Assembly: GCF_002831645.1 (NCBI RefSeq)
Contig: NZ_CP025117.1
Location: forward strand, 4,045,001 to 4,109,000
Length of the DNA stretch: 64,000 nucleotides
Origin: Olleya sp. Bg11-27
Lineage (GTDB): Bacteria > Bacteroidota > Bacteroidia > Flavobacteriales > Flavobacteriaceae
Reading direction: 5' to 3'
The notes under the pieces were generated by a model. It did no database searches and was not told the DNA's origin. It worked only from the letters and a program-made list of their open reading frames with translations. Of the stretch, positions 9,510 through 17,866 are shown piece after piece (the first letter of the stretch is position 1; each line of letters begins with the position of its first letter). The position numbers and the translations under genes are program-made.

Positions 9510-9517
9510 CAAAAATA
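9510..9517 (-). promoter_or_regulatory. -7 box for the deacetylase-like operon
   Basis: On the minus strand TATTTTTG matches TAnnTTTG, 47 bp before the ATG at 9463. A TTTG lies 22 bp further upstream, at a somewhat long spacing for a -33 box. Confidence 0.4.
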
Positions 9518-9601
9518 GGACTTTCAAAAAGCAAAATATCAAATTATAACTATAAAATTGAATAAATTACTCCTAAACTTTTGTCTTTAAATTCTTATGA
9601 C

Positions 9602-10300
9602 TTAAAGTATAGACTCGTCTGCAAAGCTAAAATAAGCGTTTTCCGTGACAATCAAATGGTCCAACACTTTTATATCTAAACTTTGTGCTGCTGTCTTTAG
9701 TTTTAAAGTCACATCTTTATCAGCCTGACTGGGTTTTAAAGTTCCGGATGGGTGATTGTGAGCCAAAATAAGTCCAACTGCTCCAACTTCTAAGGCCGTT
9801 TTTAAAACTAAACGTGTATCCACTAAAGTGCCAGTAATACCGCCTTTACTCAATTGATTTTTATAGATCACTTTATTGGAGTTATTTAAATATACAATCC
9901 AAAACTCTTCATGCGGTAACTCGCCAATAATAGGCTGCATAAGTTCAAATACAGATGCGCTAGAGGTTATTTTCTTTTTCTGCAAAGCTTCCTCTCCTCT
10001 GCGTCTACGTCCTAATTCTAAAGCTGCAATTATACTAATTGCTTTAGCCTCTCCAATGCCTTTAAACGCCATTAATTGTTTAATACTAAGTTTGCCTAAC
10101 TCACTCAAGTTATTATCTACACTAGATAAAATGCGTTTACATAGCGATACCGCACTCTCTGTTCTATTTCCTGATCCAATTAAAATAGCCACTAACTCTG
10201 CATCACTTAAGATTGCTTTTCCTTTGTATAATAGTTTTTCTCTAGGTTGATCATCTTGAGACCAATTTTTAATTGAAAATGAAGTACTTTTATCTGACAT
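9602..10300 (-). CDS. radC: RadC-family protein (JAB/MPN domain)
   Basis: 232 residues. The N-terminus carries the UPF0758 helix-hairpin-helix region (KLSIKQLMAFKGIGEAKAISIIAALELGRR, near 70-100). The C-terminus is a JAMM metalloprotease-like fold with the zinc motif HNHPSG (181-186) followed by an Asp near 194. Length is normal. Named for a supposed repair role, RadC's true function is unsettled. Members are often near mobile elements, but nothing mobile is seen here and the gene sits in a housekeeping stretch. Confidence 0.93.
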   Translation of the reverse strand: MSDKSTSFSIKNWSQDDQPREKLLYKGKAILSDAELVAILIGSGNRTESAVSLCKRILSSVDNNLSELGKLSIKQLMAFKGIGEAKAISIIAALELGRRRRGEEALQKKKITSSASVFELMQPIIGELPHEEFWIVYLNNSNKVIYKNQLSKGGITGTLVDTRLVLKTALEVGAVGLILAHNHPSGTLKPSQADKDVTLKLKTAAQSLDIKVLDHLIVTENAYFSFADESIL

Positions 10301-10370
10301 TTTATAAAACTACACATTATTTTGTGATTTTTAAATGAAATAAACAGATCTAACTTTATAACAGACCATT

Positions 10371-10964
10371 TTGTATCCTCCTAAAAAACATCAAGATAAC
10401 GACAAGCAACACTTAATACAAGTGATAAAAACATATCCGTTAGCCACTGTAATTTCGGTTAAAAACAATACACCATTAGTGACACATTTACCACTAATTT
10501 ATCGTGAAAGTGACGGGAAATTAATTGGCCATATTGATATTTATAATCCGCAAACTGAATTATTACAAAATCAAAACGATATTACTATCTTATTTTCTGG
10601 TCCACAATGTTATATTTCTCCGAGTATTTATACCACAGCACAGCTACCAACATGGAACTACATAAAAGTACATTTAACTGGAACCGTCTCTAGAATTGAT
10701 AATACTGAAGATTTAAAGCAATCTTTAATTACAATGACTGAATTTTTAGAAGCTCCAGATCATAAATATATTTTGGAAGCTAATAATCCAAGGTTAGACA
10801 GTAACCTAAAATATATTAAATTGTTTGAAATATCTATTGCCACTTGGGAAGGTAAATTTAAACTCTCACAGGATAAAAAGCCTAAGGATACGGAAAATGC
10901 AAGACAAGAATTATTAAAAGCAAATCAAGCTAGTATCAAAACGTTTTTAGATCAAGTATTCTAA
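10371..10964 (+). CDS. PaiB-like FMN-binding negative transcriptional regulator
   Basis: 197 residues with the PaiB order: MYPPKKH start, LATVISVKNNTPLVTHLPLI, GHIDIYNPQTELL, ILFSGPQCYISPSIY, PTWNYIKVHLTGTV, and KLSQDKKP near the end. The fold is an FMN-binding split barrel, and Bacillus PaiB represses sporulation and protease genes. Whether this one regulates transcription or is an FMN oxidoreductase is unknown. The start is TTG at 10371; no in-frame ATG or GTG lies upstream, and MYPP is the family's usual beginning. Confidence 0.85.
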   Translation: MYPPKKHQDNDKQHLIQVIKTYPLATVISVKNNTPLVTHLPLIYRESDGKLIGHIDIYNPQTELLQNQNDITILFSGPQCYISPSIYTTAQLPTWNYIKVHLTGTVSRIDNTEDLKQSLITMTEFLEAPDHKYILEANNPRLDSNLKYIKLFEISIATWEGKFKLSQDKKPKDTENARQELLKANQASIKTFLDQVF

Positions 10965-11024
10965 AATTACTCTAGCATTTTTAAAACAACAATCACTATA
11001 CACTAACACTAATTAAATAATAAA

Positions 11025-11390
11025 ATGGACATCTTAATTAAAATTATCATCGCAATAGTTGCAGTATTACACCTATATTTTTTATATTTTGAAATGTTTG
11101 CTTGGGAGACTACAGGACGCAAAGTCTTTAAAACGATACCTAAAGAACTATTTGGACAAACTAAAGTTATGGCTGCCAATCAAGGTCTATATAATGGTTT
11201 TTTAGCTGCCGGATTAATTTGGTCTTTTTTTATAACTGATCCACAGTGGTTTTCTAATATTGCCTTGTTCTTTTTAGGCTGTGTTACTATCGCCGGTATT
11301 TATGGAGCCTTATCATTGTCTAAAAAAATATTTTTCGTCCAAGCAATACCTGCATTAATAGGTATTGTATTGGTCTTAATTAACAGGTAA
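11025..11390 (+). CDS. DUF1304 family membrane protein
   Basis: 121 residues with four hydrophobic segments (about 3-22, 52-72, 77-97, 101-118). The DUF1304 pattern is recognisable: HLYFLYFEMFAWET near the N-terminus and NQGLYNGFLAAGLIW in the second helix. These are small inner-membrane proteins of unknown function. It follows the PaiB-like gene by 60 bp on the same strand and may share its transcript. Confidence 0.85.
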   Translation: MDILIKIIIAIVAVLHLYFLYFEMFAWETTGRKVFKTIPKELFGQTKVMAANQGLYNGFLAAGLIWSFFITDPQWFSNIALFFLGCVTIAGIYGALSLSKKIFFVQAIPALIGIVLVLINR

Positions 11391-11532
11391 CACATCTCTT
11401 TTAATGACATTTAATGACGTCAGGCTCGGATAAAAATTAAATCTCAATTTAAAATCTATTACTTCCAAAAAAATATACTTTTTAAGAGAACTTACACTTA
11501 CAAAGCTGAGCTTTAATTTAACCTTACCACTT

Positions 11533-11576
11533 ATCAAATAAAAACAGCCATTGTTATAACATTATAACAATGGCTG
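11533..11576 (-). terminator. intrinsic terminator of the FKBP gene
   Basis: A perfect 15-bp stem CAGCCATTGTTATAA / TTATAACAATGGCTG with a 2-nt loop. Only the minus strand has a T tract after it, so it terminates the FKBP gene ending at 11622. It may also slow plus-strand transcription from the DUF1304 gene. Confidence 0.75.
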
Positions 11577-11621
11577 CTTGATTATTCTAAAAACAATCGA
11601 CTTACTTAAAGCAGTCATTAT

Positions 11622-12050
11622 TTATTTAATCTCTACTACTTCAAGATCAAAAATAAGATCTTTACCGGCTAGTGGATGATTTGCATCTAAAACGATAGTG
11701 TCTTCTTTAACCTCCACAACTAGTAAATTAGTTTCACGGCCATCAGGAGCTTTAGAAACTAATCCCATCCCTACTTCTGGTTTCATATCCTGAGGAAGAT
11801 CTGTTTTACTAACTTCTTGTCTTAAAGCTTCGTTAATATCTCCGTATGCCTCTTCTTTAGCAATTGTAATCGTTTTCTTTTCATTTAATTTCATGTCAAT
11901 TAACCCCTTTTCAAAACCAGGTATTAATTGCCCTTGTCCTAAAGTAAACTCAATTGGTTCTTTTCCTTCAGAACTATCAAAAATTTGTCCATCAGATAAT
12001 TTACCTGTGTAATTTACTTTTACTGCGCTATTCTCTTTTACTTGACTCAT
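11622..12050 (-). CDS. FKBP-type peptidyl-prolyl isomerase, SlyD-like
   Basis: 142 residues, cytosolic (no signal peptide). The FKBP half is at both ends: VNYTGKLSDGQIFDSSEG...FTLGQGQLIPGFEKGLIDM and the closing DANHPLAGKDLIFDLEVVEI. Between them is an insert-in-flap chaperone domain (about 70-125), as in SlyD and SlpA. It lacks the His/Cys-rich metal-binding tail of E. coli SlyD. It should catalyse proline isomerisation and help fold new proteins. It stands alone with its own terminator. Confidence 0.9.
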   Translation of the reverse strand: MSQVKENSAVKVNYTGKLSDGQIFDSSEGKEPIEFTLGQGQLIPGFEKGLIDMKLNEKKTITIAKEEAYGDINEALRQEVSKTDLPQDMKPEVGMGLVSKAPDGRETNLLVVEVKEDTIVLDANHPLAGKDLIFDLEVVEIK

Positions 12051-12505
12051 ACTGTAATTTTATAATTTTTAAAAATAGGTTTTGCATAATTCTTACACAG
12101 CTCCTATTTTAATTTAAATATAGTATAGCCATAAACGCTAAAACCACGCCAAATACTAAATAACAAAGGTGTTAGTGTAAATAACCACAACTAGCAACTT
12201 AAAAACGACTATCACAACCCTTTAATAGTGCTAAACAACAACATTAATGCTGGACTTGAATGCAGCTGATCTGTAATCAGAAAATATGTCAGTAAAATCA
12301 GTTTTTTAGATTTTTTCATGCCAAATTCGCGAAAAACAAGTTATAGAATAGCTCGCAACTATTAAAAACGCAAAAAAACCTGGGATTTTATTTTGAGTAA
12401 AACGCATAAAAAAGCTCACAATTAAAATTGTGAGCTTTTTTTATATTCTATTCCATTAGATCTTTAGCAATTGTTAAGAGTCTCTGCTTCCTCTTAGCGC
12501 TAACT
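12051..12505 (-). other. gene-free stretch between FKBP and the cystathionine synthase gene
   Basis: 455 bases with no convincing gene. It holds the terminator at 12408-12441 and an AT-rich remainder. A 35-codon minus-strand ORF (12212-12319) begins MKKSKKLILLTYF and looks slightly signal-like, but it has no promoter box and is not credible on its own. Confidence 0.5.
12408..12441 (-). terminator. intrinsic terminator of the cystathionine synthase gene
   Basis: AAGCTCACAATT-AA-AATTGTGAGCTT stem flanked by A and T runs on both sides, so it can work in both directions. It lies 65 bp after the cystathionine synthase stop. Confidence 0.8.
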
Positions 12506-13486
12506 TTAGTCTAAATATCCCATTTCTCTCATCCAGTCGTCATTAAACATTTTTCCAACGTATCGACTTCCGTGATCATGAAATAATACAACTACAACGT
12601 CGTCTTTAGTAAAGTGTTCTTTTAATTGTAACACTCCTTTTATTGCCGCTCCTGCACTATTACCTAAAAACATACCTTCTTCTTTGGCCAGTCTTTGTGT
12701 ATATACTGCTGCATCTTTATCAGTTACTTTAGTAAAACCGTCGATGATACTAAAGTCTACGTTTTTTGGTAAAATATCTTCTCCAATACCTTCGGTAACG
12801 TAAGGATAAATTTCATTTTCATCAAACTCGCCTGTTTCATGGTATTTTTTAAAGACACTTCCGTAAGTATCAATTCCCCATATTTTTAAATTAGGATTTT
12901 GTTCTTTTAGGTATTTCCCAACACCAGAAATGGTTCCTCCTGTACCAACACCTACTACAAAATGTGTGATTTTACCTTCCGTTTGTTTCCAAATTTCTGG
13001 ACCTGTACTTTGGTAATGTGCTTTAGCGTTACTTGGGTTATCATATTGATTGACATACCATGAGTTTGGTGTTTCTTCTCCCAAACGTTTTGATACAGAA
13101 TAGTATGATCTTGGATCATCAGGCTCTACAGCTGTAGGACACACGACCACTTCCGCCCCTACTGCTTTTAAAATGTCTACCTTTTCCTTACTTTGCTTGT
13201 CCGCCATTACAAAAATACATTTGTAACCTTTTATAATAGCAGCCAATGCTAATCCCATACCTGTATTACCTGAAGTTCCTTCTATAATAGTTCCCCCCGG
13301 CTTAAGACGTCCATCTGCTTCTGCATCTTCTATCATTTGTAATGCCATACGGTCTTTAACTGAGTTTCCTGGGTTAAAAGTTTCGTATTTAGATAACACT
13401 AAACATGGTAATTCTGCTGTTAGTTTATTTAACTTTACTAATGGTGTATTACCTATAGTTTCTAATATGTTATTCGCGTAGTTCAT
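12506..13486 (-). CDS. cystathionine beta-synthase / cysteine synthase, PLP-dependent
   Basis: 326 residues of fold-type II PLP enzyme. The PLP lysine is K44 in NPGNSVKDR. EGTSGNTGMGLA is the substrate-carboxylate loop and GVGTGGTISGVGKYLKE binds the PLP phosphate. YPYVTEGIGEDILP and DDPRSYYSVSKRLGEE are more typical of cystathionine beta-synthase than of CysK. C-terminal regulatory CBS domains are absent. It makes cystathionine or cysteine from serine or acetylserine plus a thiol. It starts MNYANN at 13486 after A-rich sequence. Its 5' region is unusual: the same start context is repeated five times upstream (see the repeat entry). Confidence 0.88.
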   Translation of the reverse strand: MNYANNILETIGNTPLVKLNKLTAELPCLVLSKYETFNPGNSVKDRMALQMIEDAEADGRLKPGGTIIEGTSGNTGMGLALAAIIKGYKCIFVMADKQSKEKVDILKAVGAEVVVCPTAVEPDDPRSYYSVSKRLGEETPNSWYVNQYDNPSNAKAHYQSTGPEIWKQTEGKITHFVVGVGTGGTISGVGKYLKEQNPNLKIWGIDTYGSVFKKYHETGEFDENEIYPYVTEGIGEDILPKNVDFSIIDGFTKVTDKDAAVYTQRLAKEEGMFLGNSAGAAIKGVLQLKEHFTKDDVVVVLFHDHGSRYVGKMFNDDWMREMGYLD

Positions 13487-13957
13487 TTCTATTTTTTATT
13501 GTTTTTTAAAGGTGAAATGTGTTCGTCTATATAAAGTTTTTAATAGTTAAACTTCTAAATAAGACTCGGTTCATTTCTATTTTTTATTGTTTTTTAAAGG
13601 TGAAATGTGTTCGTCTATATAAAGTTTTTAATAGTTAAACTTCTAAATAAGACTCGGTTCATTTCTATTTTTTATTGTTTTTTAAAGGTGAAATGTGTTC
13701 GTCTATATAAAGTTTTTAATAGTTAAACTTCTAAATAAGACTCGGTTCATTTCTATTTTTTATTGTTTTTTAAAGGTGAAATGTGTTCGTCTATATAAAG
13801 TTTTTAATAGTTAAACTTCTAAATAAGACTCGGTTCATTTCTATTTTTTATTGTTTTTTAAAGGTGAAATGTGTTCGTTTACATGAAGTTCTTACTATTC
13901 AACTTCCTTATAAAACTCGGTTCATTTCTATTTTTTATTGTTTTTTAAAGGTGAAAA
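13481..13957 (-). repeat. tandem 88-bp repeats in the cystathionine synthase leader
   Basis: Four identical 88-bp units begin at 13481, 13569, 13657 and 13745. They are followed by a diverged 87-bp unit at 13833 and a partial unit of about 37 bp at 13920. The half nearest each unit start, which carries the translation-start context of the synthase gene (A-rich stretch, then ATGAAC on the minus strand), is preserved in all six. The first unit contains the real start codon. Exact identity of four copies points to recent amplification or active homogenisation. Confidence 0.95.
13527..13925 (-). other. array of five tiny upstream ORFs ahead of the cystathionine synthase
   Basis: On the minus strand each repeat provides an ATG in the same context as the synthase start. 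Four identical 15-residue ORFs, MNRVLFRSLTIKNFI, occupy 13791-13838, 13703-13750, 13615-13662 and 13527-13574. The most upstream one, at 13908-13925, is only MNRVL. Each stop lies about 40 nt before the next ATG. Whether they are translated is inference. They contain no cysteine or methionine run that would suggest a classical attenuator. Confidence 0.5.
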
Positions 13958-14010
13958 TTAATTTGCCTTTATAAAATTTAAGCTTGATTTAATGTTTTCT
14001 TTTGAATTTG

Positions 14011-14018
14011 CAAAAGTA
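14011..14018 (-). promoter_or_regulatory. -7 box upstream of the repeat leader
   Basis: TACTTTTG on the minus strand matches TAnnTTTG. If used, the transcript would start near 14004 and carry the whole repeat array, giving a leader of about 500 nt before the cystathionine synthase ATG. Confidence 0.45.
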
Positions 14019-14085
14019 AGGTAATTGTCTAAAGTTGAAAGTTAAAACTAAATTAATTTATTTTGAAACTGAACTTTAGTGAATT

Positions 14086-14192
14086 GCGTTAGCGGTAGAA
14101 ACGGCATCCTTTTTTGTGTGCGCTTATGCGCAAAAAAGATATAGTGGATGACGCGACCTTTTCCTGAATAACTTTCAGGATAAAGGTAACGC
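14086..14192 (+). repeat. dispersed structured element, copy B
   Basis: GCGTTA (14086-14091) pairs with TAACGC (14187-14192). An inner hairpin ATCCTTTTTTG...AAAAAAGAT carries a GC-rich tip (TGCGC-TTA-TGCGC). A third stem CTTTTCCTGA / TCAGGATAAAG follows the CGCGACC box. The same plan as copies A and C, with different bases in each stem. It lies between the synthase leader and the permease gene. Confidence 0.55.
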
Positions 14193-14201
14193 CAAAATTA
14201 T

Positions 14202-15437
14202 TTAATCAAAACGAATAGCTTTAACTGGCGAAATTTTTGAAATGATATAAGAAGGGATCAATAACATTAATAAACATAACACAAAAGTCCCAATATTTAG
14301 TGCCACTATATAGCCTAAATTAATGTATACGGGTACTGCCGAAACATGATAGGTTTTTGGATCCAATGGAAATAATCCGAAATACTTTTGAAGCAATAAT
14401 AAACTTATCCCAATTAAATTACCCCAAAACAAGCCTTTTAATATAAGATATGCTGCATTATAAAGGAAGATTTTCCGGATTCTAGTATTGGCACTTCCTA
14501 ATGCTTTTAAAATACCAATCATTTGAGTACGCTCTAATATCAATACTAACAATGCAGTTATCATATTAATACCTGCAACTAAAATCATAATACCGATTAT
14601 AGCATAAATGTTATTATCAAAAATCTTTATCCATTCAAATATAAATGGATACACTTTATCTACCGTTTGCGCTTTTAACGTAGATGGTACTTCTTTATAA
14701 ATGGCTTCTCCTGCCGTTTCTAAATTATTATAATCGTCTATAAACACCTCAAAACGTCCAACTTGGTCATCGTCCCATTTATTTAAACGTTGAATATGCC
14801 TAAGATCCCCTATTACAAATAACTGATCCATTTCTTGCAACCCAGAATTGTAAACACCTATAATATTATAGGTAATTACATTTGGCGGTTTTGTAGAATC
14901 TTCTTTTAAAAAATAAGTATTTATCCGATCGTTTAATTTAAGCTCTAATCTATTGGCTAGATATTGAGAGATTAAAACATCTTGATTTCTTTTTTTTGTA
15001 TAATCCGGTAGTCGTCCTTCTACCAAAAATTCTTTAAAATATTGCCAATCATAATCTGCTCCGACCCCTTTTATAATAATATATTCAAAATCGTTTTCCA
15101 ATCGTATTACTCCCGATTTTGTTGCTGTACCTTGGATATGAGTAACCTCTGGCACACTAGTAAATTTGGGATAAAAATCTTGATTGGTCGATATTGGTCT
15201 GATACTTTCTTCTGAGTTGTTATTATCATAATTACCGATAATACTATGTCCATTAAAAGCAATTACTTTTTCTCTAATTTTTTGTTGTAGGCCAATCCCT
15301 GTTGCTATTGCAATCATCATTACAATAATACCCAATGCAATTGCTACGATTCCAATTTTTATTATTGGTGCCGATATACTACTTTTATACGCTTTACTAT
15401 CAATTATGCGTTTAGCTATAAAAAACTCGAAATTCAA
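14202..15437 (-). CDS. FtsX/LolC-E-like ABC transporter permease
   Basis: 411 residues with the four-helix MacB/LolC topology. One helix lies near 25-47 (IGIVAIALGIIVMMIAIATGI). A large periplasmic domain covers about 50-270. Three C-terminal helices span about 277-400, with the FtsX-domain signature LERTQMIGILKALGS. Members either extract lipoproteins for the Lol pathway or drive other envelope transport. No ATPase gene is adjacent, so its partner must be elsewhere. The family assignment is firm; the substrate is not. Confidence 0.85.
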   Translation of the reverse strand: MNFEFFIAKRIIDSKAYKSSISAPIIKIGIVAIALGIIVMMIAIATGIGLQQKIREKVIAFNGHSIIGNYDNNNSEESIRPISTNQDFYPKFTSVPEVTHIQGTATKSGVIRLENDFEYIIIKGVGADYDWQYFKEFLVEGRLPDYTKKRNQDVLISQYLANRLELKLNDRINTYFLKEDSTKPPNVITYNIIGVYNSGLQEMDQLFVIGDLRHIQRLNKWDDDQVGRFEVFIDDYNNLETAGEAIYKEVPSTLKAQTVDKVYPFIFEWIKIFDNNIYAIIGIMILVAGINMITALLVLILERTQMIGILKALGSANTRIRKIFLYNAAYLILKGLFWGNLIGISLLLLQKYFGLFPLDPKTYHVSAVPVYINLGYIVALNIGTFVLCLLMLLIPSYIISKISPVKAIRFD

Positions 15438-15445
15438 ACTAGATT

Positions 15446-16720
15446 ATGCGATTTAATGTTTTCAAAAATACAGTTTTATTATTTGTTTTAGTATTAATTT
15501 CTTGTGCTTCTAAAACGAAAAACAATTTAGCTGAGACAAATCATATTTTTACTCAATCAGAAATAAAAATAGACAACTCAAATATTACCCCAATTATTGT
15601 TGGTGCCAATCAAACAAAAACCTATTTACCATTGTTAAAAGGTAAACGTATTGGTATTGTCGCTAATCAAACGAGTGTTATTTTTAAGACTAGACAATTT
15701 AATCATAAAGCAACCACTAATCAAAAATACACTCATATAGTTGATTCTCTTATTTCCGAAAAAATAAACGTAATAAAAGTATTTGCTCCAGAACATGGGT
15801 TTAGAGGTAAAGCGGATGCTGGCGAAGTTGTAAAGGATGGTATTGACACCAAAACCGGTCTACCTATTATTTCTCTGTACGGAAAAAACAAAAAACCTAG
15901 TGCGGAACAGCTACAAGATATTGATATTATCCTTTTTGACATCCAAGATGTTGGTGCACGATTTTACACTTATATATCCTCTTTACATTATGTTATGGAA
16001 GCTTGCGCCGAACAAAATAAAATGCTGATTGTCTTGGACAGACCAAACCCTAACGGACATTATATTGATGGCCCTATTTTAGAAATGGAACATTCTAGTT
16101 TTGTTGGAATGCACCCGGTACCAGTAGTTCATGGATTGACTATTGGAGAATACGCAAAGATGATTAATGGTGAAAAATGGCTTAAAAATGGCGTACAGTG
16201 CAACCTAAGTGTTATCACTATGAAACATTACAACAGACAAATGGCTTATGACTTACCTGTAAAACCATCTCCTAATTTACCTAATGCACAAGCGATAAAC
16301 CTATATCCTAGTCTATGTTTTTTTGAAGGTACAAACATAAGCGCCGGACGTGGTACAGATTTACAGTTTCAAATATATGGTTCTCCTTTATTACCTATAA
16401 CAAATTATACTTTTACACCTAAAGCTAACGACGGTGCAAAATACCCAAAACATGAAAACAAAATATGCAATGGTTATAACTTAAGTGAGACAAAATCACT
16501 TAATGGATTAAACTTAAACTATCTTATTACAGCTTATAACACTACTAAAAATCAGGCTGACTTTTTTATTAAAAACGGTTTCTTCACAAAGTTGGCTGGA
16601 ACAAAAAAATTACAGCAGCAGATAGAGGCTGGCTGGAACGAAGACAAAATAAAAGCCACTTGGACAAGTGGCTTAGATAGTTTTAAGATTAAAAGGCAAC
16701 CCTATATATTGTATAACTAA
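15446..16720 (+). CDS. namZ: exo-beta-N-acetylmuramidase NamZ-like lipoprotein (DUF1343)
   Basis: 424 residues. A lipoprotein signal ends in LVLISC (Cys near 20). The DUF1343 landmarks follow in order: GKRIGIVANQTS, VFAPEHGFRG, FDIQDVGARFYTYISSLHY, DRPNPNGHYIDGPIL, PVVHGLTIGEYAKMI, and NISAGRGTDLQFQIYG. NamZ enzymes release N-acetylmuramic acid from non-reducing ends of peptidoglycan fragments, as described for Bacillus and Tannerella. Lipidation places it in the periplasm, where it would take part in wall recycling or scavenging. It is divergent from the permease gene by 8 bp, so the two promoters overlap the coding starts. Confidence 0.88.
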   Translation: MRFNVFKNTVLLFVLVLISCASKTKNNLAETNHIFTQSEIKIDNSNITPIIVGANQTKTYLPLLKGKRIGIVANQTSVIFKTRQFNHKATTNQKYTHIVDSLISEKINVIKVFAPEHGFRGKADAGEVVKDGIDTKTGLPIISLYGKNKKPSAEQLQDIDIILFDIQDVGARFYTYISSLHYVMEACAEQNKMLIVLDRPNPNGHYIDGPILEMEHSSFVGMHPVPVVHGLTIGEYAKMINGEKWLKNGVQCNLSVITMKHYNRQMAYDLPVKPSPNLPNAQAINLYPSLCFFEGTNISAGRGTDLQFQIYGSPLLPITNYTFTPKANDGAKYPKHENKICNGYNLSETKSLNGLNLNYLITAYNTTKNQADFFIKNGFFTKLAGTKKLQQQIEAGWNEDKIKATWTSGLDSFKIKRQPYILYN

Positions 16721-16728
16721 CCTTTTAA

Positions 16729-16871
16729 TTATTCGTCATATTTTTTACCGTTAGGTCTTAAGTTTTCTTTTCGATACTCATTTCTTGTTTGTTTATCCAA
16801 CGAAGTGTTATTATCTATATCAGAAAGATTATACTTAACTTCTTTAACCTCTGTTTCTTTAGATGGGCGGT
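16729..16871 (-). pseudogene. C-terminal continuation of the next gene in a shifted frame
   Basis: Directly after the annotated stop of the exported protein, another minus-strand frame stays open from the A tract at 16900-16909 down to a TAA at 16729-16731. It adds about 56 residues beginning GKRVASHKLDRPSKE and ending LRPNGKKYDE. Charge and codon use match the upstream part, and it ends 8 bp from the convergent namZ stop. One extra A in the A10 tract would fuse the two frames. Confidence 0.6.
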
Positions 16872-17579
16872 CTAATTTATGACTAGCGACTCTTTTTCCT
16901 TTTTTTTTTCAGCCTCTGCTCTATCTTCATCTGATTCAACTAAAGAACGAGCACTAAGTGCTTTTTCTTCCGCTCGTTTTTTCAAACGTGCTCTTAATTC
17001 TTTTTCTCTAATTAACGCTAAAGCTTCTTCCTTTTTAGCTCTTGCCTCAACCTCTCTTCTAAAACGCCCTATTTGATCTTTTTCAGCTTTACTTTTTTTA
17101 GCCTTAGCTGCCATATTAGCTAAAAACGTTTCTCTATCTGGCATACCTCTTCTCTGTTGTTCTGTATTAGACAAACTTGCACGTAACACATCTTCTTCTA
17201 AATCAGTAATGGCATCTGTTGGTGTATCGATTACTTCAATACGATTTAAAGAAATCGGGTATACCGCATCTTCTCTATAAGCTACTACAGTATAGTGACC
17301 TACTTCAAAGTGGTGTAAAGGAATTCTAGCCTCTTTACTTCCTAAATCCATTAAAACAGATTCTTTTTGATTATGAAATAAAAAGCTAAATCTATAAATT
17401 TCTGTATTACTTTTTAAAATGATAGTATCTCCTGTCTTATTCAGTATATGGATAAGACCAGCTTTAGAAGCATTAACATTTTCAACAATTGTCGTTCTGG
17501 TACTTGCGCCTTGAGAAAACGCAGAAGCAGTTACTACAAGTAACAAGAAAATTGTATTTATTATTTTTTGACTATTCAT
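16872..17579 (-). CDS. exported protein with charged coiled-coil tail, probably frameshifted
   Basis: 235 residues as read. A signal peptide (FLLLVVTASAFSQ) is followed by a small beta domain at about 30-120 (IHILNKTGDTIILKSNTEIYRF...GHYTVVAYREDAVYP). After this comes a highly charged, probably helical region rich in Lys, Glu, Ala and Arg. The frame ends with EKKKEKESLVIN just after ten consecutive A residues. With eleven A the protein would run to about 283 residues and keep the same character. I recognise no family; it looks like a periplasmic protein of Flavobacteriaceae. The long charged helix may contact the wall or another protein. Confidence 0.65.
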   Translation of the reverse strand: MNSQKIINTIFLLLVVTASAFSQGASTRTTIVENVNASKAGLIHILNKTGDTIILKSNTEIYRFSFLFHNQKESVLMDLGSKEARIPLHHFEVGHYTVVAYREDAVYPISLNRIEVIDTPTDAITDLEEDVLRASLSNTEQQRRGMPDRETFLANMAAKAKKSKAEKDQIGRFRREVEARAKKEEALALIREKELRARLKKRAEEKALSARSLVESDEDRAEAEKKKEKESLVIN

Positions 17580-17866
17580 AATTTTGAATTATATCGTTAT
17601 GCTAAAAATCAGATATAAGGGCTGAACAAATCTATAATGAATAAGGGATAATTCACATCAATCTATCCGAAAATTATACAATTTTAGCCAAACGTCACAA
17701 AAAACTCGACGAATAGTTAATTTAACTGATAATCAATTATTTATAAAAAAAAATAAACTATTTATGAAACAATTCGCTATTTATCAAGTAAATACTCAGG
17801 AAAAGACAGAGTTACTTAGGATTATCGCTCTATTTTAACAAAAAAAACAACAAAACTACTATAAAG

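Noticed and set aside
12212-12319. Minus-strand ORF of 35 codons starting MKKSKKLILLTYF
   Set aside because: No promoter box, low similarity to a normal signal peptide and no sign of selection visible; lies after a terminator.
13481-13957. The repeats as a CRISPR array
   Set aside because: The units are 88 bp with identical spacer parts, so no unique spacers exist, and no cas gene is near.
13783-13974. A plus-strand ORF of 63 codons inside the tandem repeats
   Set aside because: It is made only of repeat units read in the other direction; the protein repeats itself and has no partner signals. The minus-strand reading, with starts in the same context as the real gene, explains the region better.
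17764-17838. Plus-strand ORF of 24 codons
   Set aside because: Too short, no promoter box and no recognisable content.
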